A stretch of DNA of 64,000 bases from Planctomycetota bacterium (lineage in GTDB: Bacteria; Planctomycetota; UBA1135; JACQFD01), in NCBI GenBank assembly GCA_016200225.1, contig JACQFD010000002.1, positions 248,001 through 312,000 on the forward strand, given 5' to 3'. Below are positions 1-10,081 of this stretch, piece by piece. Within the stretch, counting starts at the first letter, position 1; each line of letters begins with the position of its first letter. Made by a program: the position numbers and the translations under genes. A model generated the notes under the pieces. It had not been told where the DNA came from. It saw nothing but the letters and a program-made list of their open reading frames with translations, and searched no databases.

Positions 1-2777
1 GAGTTCGCCGGAAGCGAATAAATCGCGGGAATATAATAATATCCGCCGCCGATGGCCAGGAATACCTGCATGTCGTTCGAGCCGAAGAGCCCGACCGCGA
101 TGTCGAGCTTGGAGTCGCCGTCGAAATTTCCAAATATTACATAATCCGGCTGGCTTCCCGTGCCGAGATTCATCGGCGCGCCGAATGCGCCCGCGCCGTT
201 ATTAAATAATAATGAAATCGAGTCCGCGCCGATGTTTGCCGTGACGACGTCGGGCCAGCCGTCCTGATTCGCGTCTCCAATCGCGGCGCATAGCGGGCCC
301 GCGTCCGTTCCATAAGTAAACAACGCGCCGAACGATCCGCCGCCGAGTCCTTTGCGCACCGAAATTGTATTATTTGCCTGGCTCGGCGACACGAAGTCGA
401 GGATGCCGTCCATATTCACGTCGCCGAGCGCGCCCGGACGCGGGAAAGGATCGACGGAGACGCTGTTTTCGAGACTGAAGCAGCCGTTATCATTAAAACG
501 CGCGGAAATACTACTATTATCGAAATCGACTGTGAACAGATCCGCCTGCCCGTCGTGATTCCCGTCCGCCGACATCGTAAACATTAATTGCGACGACGCG
601 GGAATATTATTTGTCGCCGAACAGGCGTCCGCGTAGTTTCCGGTCACCGACGCGAGCGCGATCGTCAGCGGGCCGAACGGGCTTCCGGCCGTGAAACCGA
701 AATCGAGCATTCCGTTGCGGTCGAAATCCGCGGTTGTAAACGAATCGAGCGCGTAATTGGATGTAAGGAGCGTCGAATATACAAATGTGCCGAGTCCGTT
801 TCCTAACATTATGACGCACGGAAAAATCGACTGGAGCGCGACGACGTCGGGCTTGCCGTCCATATTGAGATCCGCCGCGTGGACGCCGGACAGCCCGGCG
901 TACGGAGTCTGCGACGGCACGGGGGCGGCGAGTGATCCGTTCCCGTTCCCCGAAAAGAATAGTACATTTCCGGGCGAACCCTGATCGGCCGTCGCGACGT
1001 CGAGCGTTCCATTTCTGTTATAATCCGCCGCGGCGATGTCCAACGTTAGTCCGCCGTTGCCGAACGAGAGCGGCGCCGCGAAATTGTAACCTCCGGACGA
1101 AAGCCGGACGCGGATGCCGTTTGCCGTAAACTCGTCGCTCACGAGATCCATCCGTCCGTCGCCGTTGACGTCGGCCGCGATCAGATTCGAATTATTCGTT
1201 CCCGCGAGCGTATTCACAATCGTTATAAAAGTCGCCCCGGGCGAACATATATAAATATTTCCCGTGCCGGCGTCGGTGACGGCGATGTCGAGATTTCCGT
1301 CGAGATTGAAATCCGCCGCGGCGATCGTCGAACCGAAATTCGAGCCGATGTTTTGTTGTATCGTAAAGTATCCCGTCGAAATGACATATGCCACGGCGAG
1401 TCCGGGCCCGGAATTCGACATCGCGGCGGCGACGTCCGTGCTTCCGTCATTATTAAAATCTCCCGCGACGAGCTGCCTCGTAGAGTTTCCGAGCGTCGTG
1501 CCGTTGAAGAAAGAAAAACCGCCGGACCCGTTATTGGTATAAAGCGCGCCGATCCCCGAGGACAGTCCGATGAACGCATCCGTCGCGCCGTCCTGCTTGA
1601 AATCGGCGGCCGCCACGGCTCCGGGAATTGCGCTCAGCGGAAACGTCGCTGCCGTCGAATATTCAATTTGATTATTTTTTCTTACACATCCAAAAAATAC
1701 GGAAACGCTTCCCGATGCAGCGTTGCCCGTAAGGATGTCCACGCGGCCGTCGCGATTGATGTCCGCGGCGGTGCCCCCGACGGGCGACGTTCCGTTTACC
1801 GGCAGAATCACCGGCGGTCCAAATGTAGCATTTCCGCCGCCCGCGGCCCAAGATAACAGATTGCCGGCCGAGCCCGTGGCGGCGAAATCGTCGCGGCCGT
1901 CCTGATTCAGATCGGCGACGACAACTCCACTCGAGGGCAGGCCGGCGTTCGCGGAACTTAAGTATCCAATTCCGGAGGCGTTTCCGCCGTAAATAGTAAC
2001 AAAATTCGAGGCGCTCGTCGACACGACGGCGTCGGGAAAGCCGTCATGATTAAAATCGCCGACCGCGATTCCGGTATTTGCCGACGCGCCCCCGGGAAAT
2101 TGCGGAGATCCGAGCGCGCCGCCCGCGGTTCCGGGCAAATAAGATATACCAAATGCGTTCGCGGTGACGACGTCTACTTTTCCGTCGAGATTGAAGTCCG
2201 CGACGGCGACCGCGGCGGGCGATTGTAATATTCCGACCGAATAACTCGTCGGCGAAAGAAACGCGCCCGTCGCCGTTCCCGGAATGATCGTCGCGGCGCT
2301 CTGGCTTTTGTTAATAACAACAACGTCGAGGTTTCCGTCATGATTAAAATCGGCCGCGGCGATGCCGTCGACGGTGTAGGTCGACGGATATACAAATGGA
2401 CCCGAGATGGCGCCCGCCGGAGTTCCGAGACCTACGAATATTACGGCGCTCGGTCCGTCGCCGGTGACGACGTCCACGATTCCGTCGCGGTTAAAATCGC
2501 CGAGCGTCAGCGACGTTGTGATTCCAAAATTTAGATAATTTGTAAAATACGCCAGCGATCCGTTGCCTGTCGCGTCCCCGCGCAAAACGGGAATGCCGAA
2601 GAGCGAGCCGACGATTACGTCCGGCGCGCCGTCGCGATTGATGTCGCCCGCGCCAATGTTTCCCACGCCAAGATAAACATTGTACGCGTGGTCGGGACAG
2701 AGCTGCGCGAATGCGGTCGATCTAAATAATAACAATAATAAACAAACGAATGCGGCCGCTGAATACTGATTTCTCAT
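1..2777 (-). CDS. Secreted FG-GAP/VCBS repeat protein, 3'-truncated by window edge
   Basis: The minus-strand frame stays open from the ATG at 2777 to base 1, about 925 codons, so the C-terminus lies outside the window. The first 25 residues form a signal peptide with a Leu-rich core ending STAFA|Q. After it come many degenerate repeats of about 45-65 residues built on D-x-N-x-D-G-x-x-D-(V/F), the calcium-binding loop of FG-GAP/VCBS beta-propeller blades, each followed by a short glycine-rich strand. Such proteins are extracellular or cell-surface and may bind ligands or mediate adhesion; no enzyme domain is visible. By analogy with the three paralogues in the window it probably ends in the GTPGC C-terminal domain, but that cannot be seen here. 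The function beyond a surface propeller is unknown. Confidence 0.85.
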   Translation of the reverse strand, partial: MRNQYSAAAFVCLLLLLFRSTAFAQLCPDHAYNVYLGVGNIGAGDINRDGAPDVIVGSLFGIPVLRGDATGNGSLAYFTNYLNFGITTSLTLGDFNRDGIVDVVTGDGPSAVIFVGLGTPAGAISGPFVYPSTYTVDGIAAADFNHDGNLDVVVINKSQSAATIIPGTATGAFLSPTSYSVGILQSPAAVAVADFNLDGKVDVVTANAFGISYLPGTAGGALGSPQFPGGASANTGIAVGDFNHDGFPDAVVSTSASNFVTIYGGNASGIGYLSSANAGLPSSGVVVADLNQDGRDDFAATGSAGNLLSWAAGGGNATFGPPVILPVNGTSPVGGTAADINRDGRVDILTGNAASGSVSVFFGCVRKNNQIEYSTAATFPLSAIPGAVAAADFKQDGATDAFIGLSSGIGALYTNNGSGGFSFFNGTTLGNSTRQLVAGDFNNDGSTDVAAAMSNSGPGLAVAYVISTGYFTIQQNIGSNFGSTIAAADFNLDGNLDIAVTDAGTGNIYICSPGATFITIVNTLAGTNNSNLIAADVNGDGRMDLVSDEFTANGIRVRLSSGGYNFAAPLSFGNGGLTLDIAAADYNRNGTLDVATADQGSPGNVLFFSGNGNGSLAAPVPSQTPYAGLSGVHAADLNMDGKPDVVALQSIFPCVIMLGNGLGTFVYSTLLTSNYALDSFTTADFDRNGMLDFGFTAGSPFGPLTIALASVTGNYADACSATNNIPASSQLMFTMSADGNHDGQADLFTVDFDNSSISARFNDNGCFSLENSVSVDPFPRPGALGDVNMDGILDFVSPSQANNTISVRKGLGGGSFGALFTYGTDAGPLCAAIGDANQDGWPDVVTANIGADSISLLFNNGAGAFGAPMNLGTGSQPDYVIFGNFDGDSKLDIAVGLFGSNDMQVFLAIGGGYYYIPAIYSLPAN

Positions 2778-2845
2778 GGTGTTGATTCGACTGCCGGGTG
2801 ATCAAAAGCATACCTGCATTGTTCAATTTCGTCATCCCCGATTTC

Positions 2846-5800
2846 TCAGTCGCGCGCGCGCGTAAACCGCAGACTCGCGGAAGCTTCGACACGCTCGCCC
2901 TTTTTTAACAAACGGCCGCGACCGTAGTTCGCGGTCCACTCGCCGCGGCTTCCGATGCCGTCGTAAAAACCGTTTACATACACGGCAATGCGGTCCTCGT
3001 CGACGCAGGCGCGCAAATGTTGTTTTCCGTCGGATTCCACGAGGACGCCGGGGCCGCCCTCCGCGCCGATCCAGCCCCAATAAATATTACGTTTCGTGCT
3101 CCGAAAATCGTTGCATCCGAGCGGACTGTTATCGCGCGACCAGCTCCAATCGGGCGGAAGTCCGGGGGACGGATGTTGTTCGAGCGCGCGCGCCTCGCCG
3201 CTCGCGCGTCCGATGTGATCGTCGGGGTAAACGGAATATTCGGCGTTGCGGTCCCACATTAACAAATCGGAGTCGCGCGGAACCTCGAATCGCATTCCGC
3301 TTTCGCGAACCCAAACGTCGTCCCCTTCATAAACGAAAGACGCCTTCGCGGCGACGCGCGCATCGGGAGAAATGATATATTCATATCCGCCGCGGAAATT
3401 AGTATAGTTGCCGTCGACCTTGACTCTAACATTGTCGCCGTCGCGCGAAACGTTAAAGTTCGTCAACTGCCACGTCGAAGGCGCGGGCAGCGGATTGCGC
3501 GGATTTCCGGTCGGCGAGAGATGCAACATCGGCATCGAGCGCAGCAGCGCGGCGCCGAAACCGGCGCCGCGCCGGAGATTTCCGAATGTCTCGTTGAAAC
3601 CGAGTTCGAACTGTGCGCCCTTGATATTTGTAGAATTCCCGTTTAATTGTTGCGTTTGATACACTTCGAGTTTTCCGGATTCGGCCTCGCCGAACGGCGC
3701 CGCGTGCGGCGCGGCCTCGCCGATCGGGAATTTGTAATGATCGACGAGTCGCGCCTGCGGATCGTAAATCTCGAGCGAGAGATCGTCGCCCTGGCCGGGC
3801 GCGGTCTCGAATTGTATTTGTATCGTTCCGCGCGCGTGCGGCGCGCCCAAGCCCTTCGCCTCGCCCTTCGCCGCGCCCGTGCTCCACAGGATTGTTAAAT
3901 TAGATAAATCGAGAAAATCATACTGATTCTCGGCGTTGATTGTTATCGTTTTTCCGGACGGCGCCGGGATCGGACCCTCGGCGATTTTCACGGGCGAATG
4001 TAACTTTTTCGTGTGCCAGAATTCCGGTTTGCGGCGGCGCCAGCCGTCGACGACGCCCCACTGCGCGTCGCCCGTCATTCCGCGTCCCTCCATTTTGTAA
4101 GCTTCATATTCGTGATGTCCGCGCGTGTCGCCGCGTCCGTATTCGAGCCCCGCGTTTGGTAATAAAAAGATATCGTCGCTCCACGCCCAGATTTCGGTTC
4201 CCTGGACGACCGGACTGTGAATGAATCGATCGTAAATCGCCGGCAATTTAGTAATATAATAATCGCGGATCCCCGGATCGATCCAAATCTCCTCGGAATC
4301 CTCCCAGATGTCCTGCCAGATGCACCACGACTCGTCCCAGACGACCGGATTCTTAACATTCTTTTCGATCGCGTCGATTTCGCCGATCGTAATTGGATTA
4401 TGACGAAGCGCGATGTCGAGATCGCCGTCGCGGTGATAGGTGCCGGTCGTCGGACGCGACGGCTCGTTTTTTTGTATCCATTCGCGGCTGCGCCAGAGTC
4501 CGTAACCGATGTCGCTTTCATTACAAATCGACCAGTAAAGAACGCTCGGATGATTGCGGTCGCGTTCGACGAGTTCGCAATTCATCTGCATCACGCGCGG
4601 CGTCAATCGAAGATCGTTCGTCGCGCCGGTCCAGCAGAACGAGCCCTCGTCCTCGACGTAAATTCCGATCCGGTCGGCCAAATCTAACATTTCCGGAATC
4701 GGCGGATAGTGCGACGTGCGAATCGAATTGAGATTCGCCTCTTTCATTAAATCAAGATCCGTCTCCTCGATTTCCGGCGTCACCGCGCGGCCAAGCATCG
4801 GGTCCGAATCGTGATGGCACGTTCCGCGCACTTTGATCGGACTACCGTTCAGTAATATTTGCGATCCCTTGACTTCGACCCGTCGAAAACCGATCCGCTG
4901 CCCGACAGTCTCGCCGTCGAATTCGATCGTTAAATTATATAATTTCGGCAGCTCGGCGTTCCACAGCGCGGGCGAGGGCACGTTGACATGAACAGTCCGG
5001 TCGGCGCGCGCGAAATCTTTAACATCCACTTTTTCCTCGCCCGACGCGATCAGGTCGCCGGAGGGTCCGTAGACCGTCGCGCGGAGAGTCCCCGCGGCCG
5101 GCGCCGCGCTTTCATTAATAATAGATACGTCCGCGTCGATCGTTGCGTTCTTATATTCGGAATCCAGCGCGGTCGTAACATGTACGAAACCGATGTGCGC
5201 GTCGGGCACGCGGAATATTGTTACTTTTCGCATGATCCCCGCGAGCGGCACGTCCGCGTACAGGCTCATGTGGTCGAGCTGATCGCTCACGACGGAGTGT
5301 TCGGCAACGCGCAGCGCGAGGACGTTGTCGCCGCCGGAGACTGCATTTGTAATATCAACTTCGAACGGCAGCGCGCCGCCGTCGTGACGGGCTACGATCC
5401 GTCCGTTTACGAACACCTCCGCCGAACTGTATACTCCGTCGAATCGTAATTTAATTCTGCCCGCGACGCCCGGGGGTTCGAAGTGTCGGCGATAGCCGCC
5501 GAGCCCGTGTACGGAACGATGGCCCTCCATTTCCCAATGCCCTTGGGCATCGGAATTGTACCATTCCTCGTCGTCGAATTCGGGTTGCTCGAATCCGTCC
5601 GGCGGATCGATACTAAATTTCCAAGCGTCGTGGAGAACGAACAATTCGCGGCCGACCGCCGGCGGCGTGAGACCGTATTGTAAATTTTCAAACGGCCACG
5701 ATTTTTCCGACGCGAGCCCGCCCGCCTCCGTTTTTATTGTGATTTTACCGTTGATATCGAACGGCATTCTTACAAAAAAAAGACCTCGCGCGTCGCTAAC

Positions 5801-6403
5801 GGCCGCCGCCGTCCACGGTTCGTTCACGCACGACGCCGACAGCGCCACGCGGGCCCCCGCCGCCGGCTCGCGCCCCCAGTGGTCGCAGACCATGCCGATG
5901 ATATTGCCGTTCAAATCCGAGCCGAGGAACGTCTCGGGGCCGAGCGGTTTTTCGTAAACTTCGACTTCGGTGAAACTCGGGCCATTCGTAATATTACCGA
6001 TCCGAAGTCTCTTCGATTTCACGGGCGCGGGCGTCGCCGTTACGGCGAGCGGAAGTTTACTATTATTATTTCCGAAATGCCGGAGCGTCTTCCAATCGTT
6101 CTTCGCGTCGTCCCAAACTTGTAAATCGAACTCCTTGACGTACGTGTCGTATTGTAGTATTGCGACCTGCCCGATTTCCACCGCCTCCGGCCAGTCGAGT
6201 TGAAACCAGACGCCCTCGTTGTGGCCCGAAATCCCCGACCAGCGCGTCGCGGGATCGCCGTCGTTCGCGAATCCCGCGATCAACGCCGGCCCGAAATCCT
6301 CGGACGCCGATGCCGTCGCCGCGAGCGCGAGATTGCGCGGCGACTGCGCGCCCGCCGCGCCCTGAATGCTAAATAATGAATACGCGAGGATCGTTAATAT
6401 CAT
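2846..6403 (-). CDS. Secreted glycoside hydrolase family 2 (beta-galactosidase-like) with F5/8-type C domain
   Basis: This 1185-residue protein starts with a short signal peptide (cleavage near GAAGA|QS). An F5/8 type C (discoidin) carbohydrate-binding domain follows at about residues 20-155, then a carboxypeptidase-regulatory-like beta-sandwich. The GH2 sugar-binding, immunoglobulin-like and TIM-barrel domains span about 260-800. The GH2 acid/base lies in NHPSVLYWSICNESD, with Glu629 after Asn628; the likely nucleophile is the Glu of NPVVWDESW. The C-terminal third is beta-rich. Predicted role: exo-acting removal of beta-linked sugars from polysaccharide outside the cytoplasm; the exact substrate cannot be told. 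The upstream gene's terminator T-tract abuts the chosen ATG, so there is no room for a ribosome binding site and the true start could be slightly downstream. Confidence 0.85.
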   Translation of the reverse strand: MILTILAYSLFSIQGAAGAQSPRNLALAATASASEDFGPALIAGFANDGDPATRWSGISGHNEGVWFQLDWPEAVEIGQVAILQYDTYVKEFDLQVWDDAKNDWKTLRHFGNNNSKLPLAVTATPAPVKSKRLRIGNITNGPSFTEVEVYEKPLGPETFLGSDLNGNIIGMVCDHWGREPAAGARVALSASCVNEPWTAAAVSDARGLFFVRMPFDINGKITIKTEAGGLASEKSWPFENLQYGLTPPAVGRELFVLHDAWKFSIDPPDGFEQPEFDDEEWYNSDAQGHWEMEGHRSVHGLGGYRRHFEPPGVAGRIKLRFDGVYSSAEVFVNGRIVARHDGGALPFEVDITNAVSGGDNVLALRVAEHSVVSDQLDHMSLYADVPLAGIMRKVTIFRVPDAHIGFVHVTTALDSEYKNATIDADVSIINESAAPAAGTLRATVYGPSGDLIASGEEKVDVKDFARADRTVHVNVPSPALWNAELPKLYNLTIEFDGETVGQRIGFRRVEVKGSQILLNGSPIKVRGTCHHDSDPMLGRAVTPEIEETDLDLMKEANLNSIRTSHYPPIPEMLDLADRIGIYVEDEGSFCWTGATNDLRLTPRVMQMNCELVERDRNHPSVLYWSICNESDIGYGLWRSREWIQKNEPSRPTTGTYHRDGDLDIALRHNPITIGEIDAIEKNVKNPVVWDESWCIWQDIWEDSEEIWIDPGIRDYYITKLPAIYDRFIHSPVVQGTEIWAWSDDIFLLPNAGLEYGRGDTRGHHEYEAYKMEGRGMTGDAQWGVVDGWRRRKPEFWHTKKLHSPVKIAEGPIPAPSGKTITINAENQYDFLDLSNLTILWSTGAAKGEAKGLGAPHARGTIQIQFETAPGQGDDLSLEIYDPQARLVDHYKFPIGEAAPHAAPFGEAESGKLEVYQTQQLNGNSTNIKGAQFELGFNETFGNLRRGAGFGAALLRSMPMLHLSPTGNPRNPLPAPSTWQLTNFNVSRDGDNVRVKVDGNYTNFRGGYEYIISPDARVAAKASFVYEGDDVWVRESGMRFEVPRDSDLLMWDRNAEYSVYPDDHIGRASGEARALEQHPSPGLPPDWSWSRDNSPLGCNDFRSTKRNIYWGWIGAEGGPGVLVESDGKQHLRACVDEDRIAVYVNGFYDGIGSRGEWTANYGRGRLLKKGERVEASASLRFTRARD

Positions 6404-6432
6404 AAAAAAAGAGCCGGCGCGTGCGCCGGCTC
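6404..6432 (-). terminator. Intrinsic terminator after the 6457-8103 gene
   Basis: A perfect 10-bp stem (GAGCCGGCGC, 6411-6420, pairing with GCGCCGGCTC, 6423-6432) has a 2-base loop and is followed on the minus strand by seven T residues (6404-6410). It lies just after the stop of the minus-strand gene and ends at the ATG of the GH2 gene. Confidence 0.88.
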
Positions 6433-6456
6433 CATATTAGCAAAATCGGGAATCGA

Positions 6457-8103
6457 TCACTGAGTAATGACGATCTGCATCGCGTTCGACGAACTGAGTC
6501 CATTCGGCGAAGGATTGCAGGGGTTGCCGCCCCACGCGTAAAGCGTATCGATCGTAAACGATTGACCGATCAGCGAATTATCGTTTGGAATCGCCGCGAG
6601 CGCGGTTCCGTTGCCGTTCATGTCGGTGTTGACGTCGAATGCATACAATTGCGACGCGCCAAGGATATCGTTATATAGCGTGATTCCGAGGAAGAACTGA
6701 TCGCCGCCGCTCGGGAGGAACGCGTCGGTCGCGATGCCGAGACCGAGCGAATTCGCGGGGCCGTGATCGCACTTCAACGTGAAATTGCTATTACCAATAA
6801 ACGGCGCACTGTTCGCGCACATGTTGTGCGCGCCGTTGCATCCGGGCGTTCCCAAACCGAAATTCGAGAACGGAACGTTCATCGGAACGGTCGTCGGAAT
6901 TGTTATCGTCGGCGCGCCGGGGCCGGGATTGGCTTCGTCAAGCGTGGCGCTGAAACCGGATGTCACCGGCGCCGCGATGCTGTCGAACCAAACGTTATAA
7001 ATCGAATTCCACAACACGGGATTCGTCGGATTCTGAATAATAATCTCGGTCGACGTTTGCGTGAGCGTCCAGCCGTTTGTCGCGTCGCTGTCGACGTCGT
7101 GGAATCCAAGTCCGCTGACCGTCGTGCACGGCGAAACCGGAAGGTGGATCGAGCAAACTCCGCGCATGTTGTCGCGATTATGAATGGCGTATTCGTAATG
7201 ATACAAACCGTTCGTCGGACCCGTGACTTTCACGGCGACGTAAACGCGTCCGTCGTCCGAGCCGTTCGTATTCGACGTCACGGTCGCGCCGTTCCAGCGA
7301 CTCAAGACCGAGCCATAGGTAATCGCCGAATCGTTTGTGACGATCGACCACGCCGAACCGGTCCACGACGGCGTGAATTTCTTCGAACCTAAATTATCGC
7401 CGCGGTTCGCCTCCGCTTCGGAGCGAATATTGTAGTATCCCTGATAATAATAATTCGAACTATTAAAATTCAAATCTTGATCGCTGACATGAATGCGGTG
7501 CGCCACGGGGCCGAGCGCGTTCACTTGCGACTGCGACAAACTGCGGATTCCATCGCAATCGGCCGGCGGAGGAACCGGCGGTTCGCCCTGATCGAAATGC
7601 GAACAAACCGGATTCCACATGCCAAGCCACGGATCGATTTCGTCTGGCGGTCCGAGCCAGTAGCTGTCGCCGTTATTGCTCGTCGAATACGTATCCGAGC
7701 AGCCGACGCCGAGCCAAGTGCCGTTCGGGCTCGGATGCTGGCACGGCGAGCAGTCGTTCAAGCTCAATGCAAAGAAACCGTGCTTGCAATAACTCCGATC
7801 GGAGATTTGTTGCATACGCGTGCCGCGCTCGCGCACGACGATGAATGCAATAATCGGGTGGTTATCGGCCATCGCGGCGAGCCACGGCACGTCGACTGTG
7901 CCGGTGTTGCAGGCCGTGGTCGTCATGGCGAGACCGTTCATGCCGGCCGGAAACGTGCCGGTGCGGCCCATTTCCGTTAGCGACGACAGACCGCCAAGTT
8001 TTACATTCAAGCCCGGAATCGTGTTCGATTGGGCGAATGTTGAATTTACAAATCCGGCGAATGCTACAAAAGCAGCCGCGGGAAGAAGTCCTTTAATAGC
8101 CAT
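6457..8103 (-). CDS. Secreted protein of unknown function with GTPGC C-terminal domain
   Basis: The protein is 548 residues with a clear signal peptide (MAIKGLLPAAAFVAFAGFVNSTFA|Q). The middle is rich in Asn, Tyr, Trp and paired Cys (for example CSPCQHP) and is predicted to be beta-rich and disulfide-stabilised; I do not recognise a catalytic motif. The last 130 or so residues start with FGLGTPGCNGAHNMCANSAP and end with 'SSNAMQIVITQ'. This matches the C-terminal domains of the FG-GAP proteins at 16170 and 42669, although this protein has no FG-GAP repeats. The shared domain therefore looks like an independent module for sorting, anchoring or assembly on the cell surface. A strong intrinsic terminator follows. 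Function unknown. Confidence 0.8.
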   Translation of the reverse strand: MAIKGLLPAAAFVAFAGFVNSTFAQSNTIPGLNVKLGGLSSLTEMGRTGTFPAGMNGLAMTTTACNTGTVDVPWLAAMADNHPIIAFIVVRERGTRMQQISDRSYCKHGFFALSLNDCSPCQHPSPNGTWLGVGCSDTYSTSNNGDSYWLGPPDEIDPWLGMWNPVCSHFDQGEPPVPPPADCDGIRSLSQSQVNALGPVAHRIHVSDQDLNFNSSNYYYQGYYNIRSEAEANRGDNLGSKKFTPSWTGSAWSIVTNDSAITYGSVLSRWNGATVTSNTNGSDDGRVYVAVKVTGPTNGLYHYEYAIHNRDNMRGVCSIHLPVSPCTTVSGLGFHDVDSDATNGWTLTQTSTEIIIQNPTNPVLWNSIYNVWFDSIAAPVTSGFSATLDEANPGPGAPTITIPTTVPMNVPFSNFGLGTPGCNGAHNMCANSAPFIGNSNFTLKCDHGPANSLGLGIATDAFLPSGGDQFFLGITLYNDILGASQLYAFDVNTDMNGNGTALAAIPNDNSLIGQSFTIDTLYAWGGNPCNPSPNGLSSSNAMQIVITQ

Positions 8104-8221
8104 GGTTGTTAGAAAAGAGGGTGTGACGGAGCGTGGCCCAAAGCCTGATTCAAGTCGAACTCAGACTATTACGCAAGATAGTGAAACACGTCTTGAATGT
8201 TCTGGCCGCATCGCGAAATTG

Positions 8222-8824
8222 TTACCTGTTATGAATCCCGAGCAGATTCGCTCGGCGCCCGTAAACGTGCGTCATCGCGATCGCGAGCGCGTCGGCGGCG
8301 TCAAAGGGCTGCGGCGGTTCGCGTAAACCCAGTAACCGCGCGATCCATTCCGAAACTTGGCGCTTTTCGGCCGCTCCAAAGCCGGCGATGGAGCGCTTGA
8401 CGGTCGCCGGCGTGACATCGAAAACCTCGGCGCCGGCGCGCGCCGCGCACACGAGCGCAACCCCCCTCGCTTCGCCGATTCGAATCGCCGAAGTCGAGCT
8501 TTTTCCCACGAAGACTTTTTCGATGACGACAACGCTCGGTTTGTGCGCGAGAAGCAGGGCTTCGAGCCGGTCGTGAATCACTAATAATCGTTCGCCGACG
8601 GCCGCGGTTTTCCGAGGCGAAATCGCTTCGCATGCTACGAATGTCGCCCGGTCGCGATCGTCGATATCGATCACGCCGACGCCGACGACGCGCGTCCCCG
8701 GGTCAATGCCAACAATTCGAACGGGCCCGGCGATTTGCGACCGTGGCGCCACCGTTTTTACGGCGCGTTTGCGCACGTCCGACCGAAACACCGCCGCGTC
8801 GATCCATTGGGTGCCGTGCGTCAT
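8222..8824 (-). CDS. ruvC: Holliday junction resolvase RuvC
   Basis: This 200-residue protein contains the RuvC core starting at VRIVGIDPGTRVVGVGVI, where the first catalytic Asp lies. The acidic VVIEKVFVG segment, the TPATVKRSIAGFG region and the C-terminal DAADALAIAMTH metal-binding motif (two Asp) follow. RuvC is a dimeric endonuclease that resolves Holliday junctions with RuvAB. Most RuvC proteins are 160-190 residues; this one has about 35 extra residues before the core. No ATG or GTG closer to the core is evident, so the extension may be real or the start uncertain. It is divergent from ispDF, with 63 bp between starts. Identification is firm from the motifs. Confidence 0.93.
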   Translation of the reverse strand: MTHGTQWIDAAVFRSDVRKRAVKTVAPRSQIAGPVRIVGIDPGTRVVGVGVIDIDDRDRATFVACEAISPRKTAAVGERLLVIHDRLEALLLAHKPSVVVIEKVFVGKSSTSAIRIGEARGVALVCAARAGAEVFDVTPATVKRSIAGFGAAEKRQVSEWIARLLGLREPPQPFDAADALAIAMTHVYGRRANLLGIHNR

Positions 8825-8887
8825 TTTAGTTTATTAATTCTGACAGCGGGGGCGCACGTTATCAAATCGTTTCGTAGAATCGAAAGC

Positions 8888-10081
8888 ATGCGCTGCTCGG
8901 TCGTTCTCGTCGCCGCCGGACGCGGAAGCCGGTTTGGCGATCCGCGCAACAAGGTCCTTTTGCGCTTGGGCGGCAAGACCGTGTTGGAGCATGCGCTCGA
9001 ACCGTTTCTCTCCATTCCGGAAATTGTAGAAATCGTCGTGGTCGCGAACGCAGCCGATCTCGAAGAAGTCGCGGCGATTCTAACAAATATCGCCGCGAAC
9101 GGAAAATCTATCAAAACCGTCGCGGGCGGGCCGCGCCGCCTCGATTCCGTATTTCAGGGTATCTGTAACACCGCGGAAAACGAACTCGTCGCGATCCACG
9201 ATGCCGCCCGGCCTCTCGTTCGGCGCGAAACGATCTCGCGCGCGCTCGAAGCCGCCGCGCGTTCGGGCGGCGCGGTCGTCGCCGAGGGCGCGGTCGACAC
9301 CGTCAAGCGCGCGGGCGACGGCAAATTTGTAAATTTAACGATGCCGCGAAATGAAATATTTCTCGCGCAGACGCCGCAGGTCTTCAAGCGCCGCGAATTC
9401 GCGCAAGCGCTCGAACGCGCGGCGAGCGGCCCCGAAGATTTCACCGACGACGCCTCCGTCGCGGAGCGGGCCGGAATCGCCGTCGAAATCGTCGAGGGCG
9501 ACCGCGAGAACATTAAAATTACTTATCCGGGCGATCTCGAGCGCGCGGAGGAGATCCTAGCCGTCCGCGCGGGCAGGAATCCCAATATGAAATATAACGA
9601 AACGCGCGTCGGCGCGGGCTACGATCTGCATCGTCTCGCCGCCGGGCGAAAATTCATTCTCGGAGGCGTCGAAATCGGAGGCGAATTCGGTCCGCTCGGC
9701 CACAGCGACGGCGACGTATTGTTACATGCCCTCGCCGACGCGATTCTCGGCGCGGCCGGACTCGACGATCTCGGCACGCTCTTTCCCGACAACGATCCTC
9801 GCTACAAAAACGCCAGCTCGCGCGCTTTGCTCGCGGAGTGCTCCGCGCGCGCCCGCGCGGCCGGTTTTATCGTTAGCAATGCGGATTGTATTGTCATTCT
9901 CGAACGGCCCAAAATCGCCGTCCACCGCGCGGCGATCCGCAAGTCGATCGCCGAAATATTACAAATCCCCGAACACTGTATCAACGTCAAGGGCAAAACG
10001 GCGGAGGGTCTCGGCGAAATCGGCGAAGGGCGGGCCGTCGAGGCGCGCTGTTCCGTATTATTACGATGCGTCGCTGGCTGA
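8888..10081 (+). CDS. ispDF: Bifunctional IspD/IspF isoprenoid biosynthesis enzyme
   Basis: The 397-residue protein fuses two steps of the MEP pathway. The N-terminal ~225 residues are IspD (MEP cytidylyltransferase): VLVAAGRGSRFG nucleotide loop, 'IHDAARPLV', and a C-terminal 'NIKITYPGDLERAE'. The remainder is IspF (MECDP synthase): metal ligands in GAGYDLHRL, HSDGDVLLHALADAILGA, 'LGTLFPDNDPRYK' and 'INVKGKTAEGLGEIGEG'. The ATG at 8888 is chosen because IspD starts directly with RCSVVLVAAG; the longer open frame from 8735 would run through the ruvC promoter and start. The stop overlaps the next gene by 16 bp, suggesting coupled translation. Such fusions are known in several bacterial groups, notably alpha- and epsilon-proteobacteria. 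Confidence 0.95.
   Translation: MRCSVVLVAAGRGSRFGDPRNKVLLRLGGKTVLEHALEPFLSIPEIVEIVVVANAADLEEVAAILTNIAANGKSIKTVAGGPRRLDSVFQGICNTAENELVAIHDAARPLVRRETISRALEAAARSGGAVVAEGAVDTVKRAGDGKFVNLTMPRNEIFLAQTPQVFKRREFAQALERAASGPEDFTDDASVAERAGIAVEIVEGDRENIKITYPGDLERAEEILAVRAGRNPNMKYNETRVGAGYDLHRLAAGRKFILGGVEIGGEFGPLGHSDGDVLLHALADAILGAAGLDDLGTLFPDNDPRYKNASSRALLAECSARARAAGFIVSNADCIVILERPKIAVHRAAIRKSIAEILQIPEHCINVKGKTAEGLGEIGEGRAVEARCSVLLRCVAG

Noticed and set aside
8735..8887. Upstream extension of the ispDF frame
   Set aside because: It overlaps the ruvC start and adds a basic, non-conserved N-terminus; IspD starts naturally at 8888.
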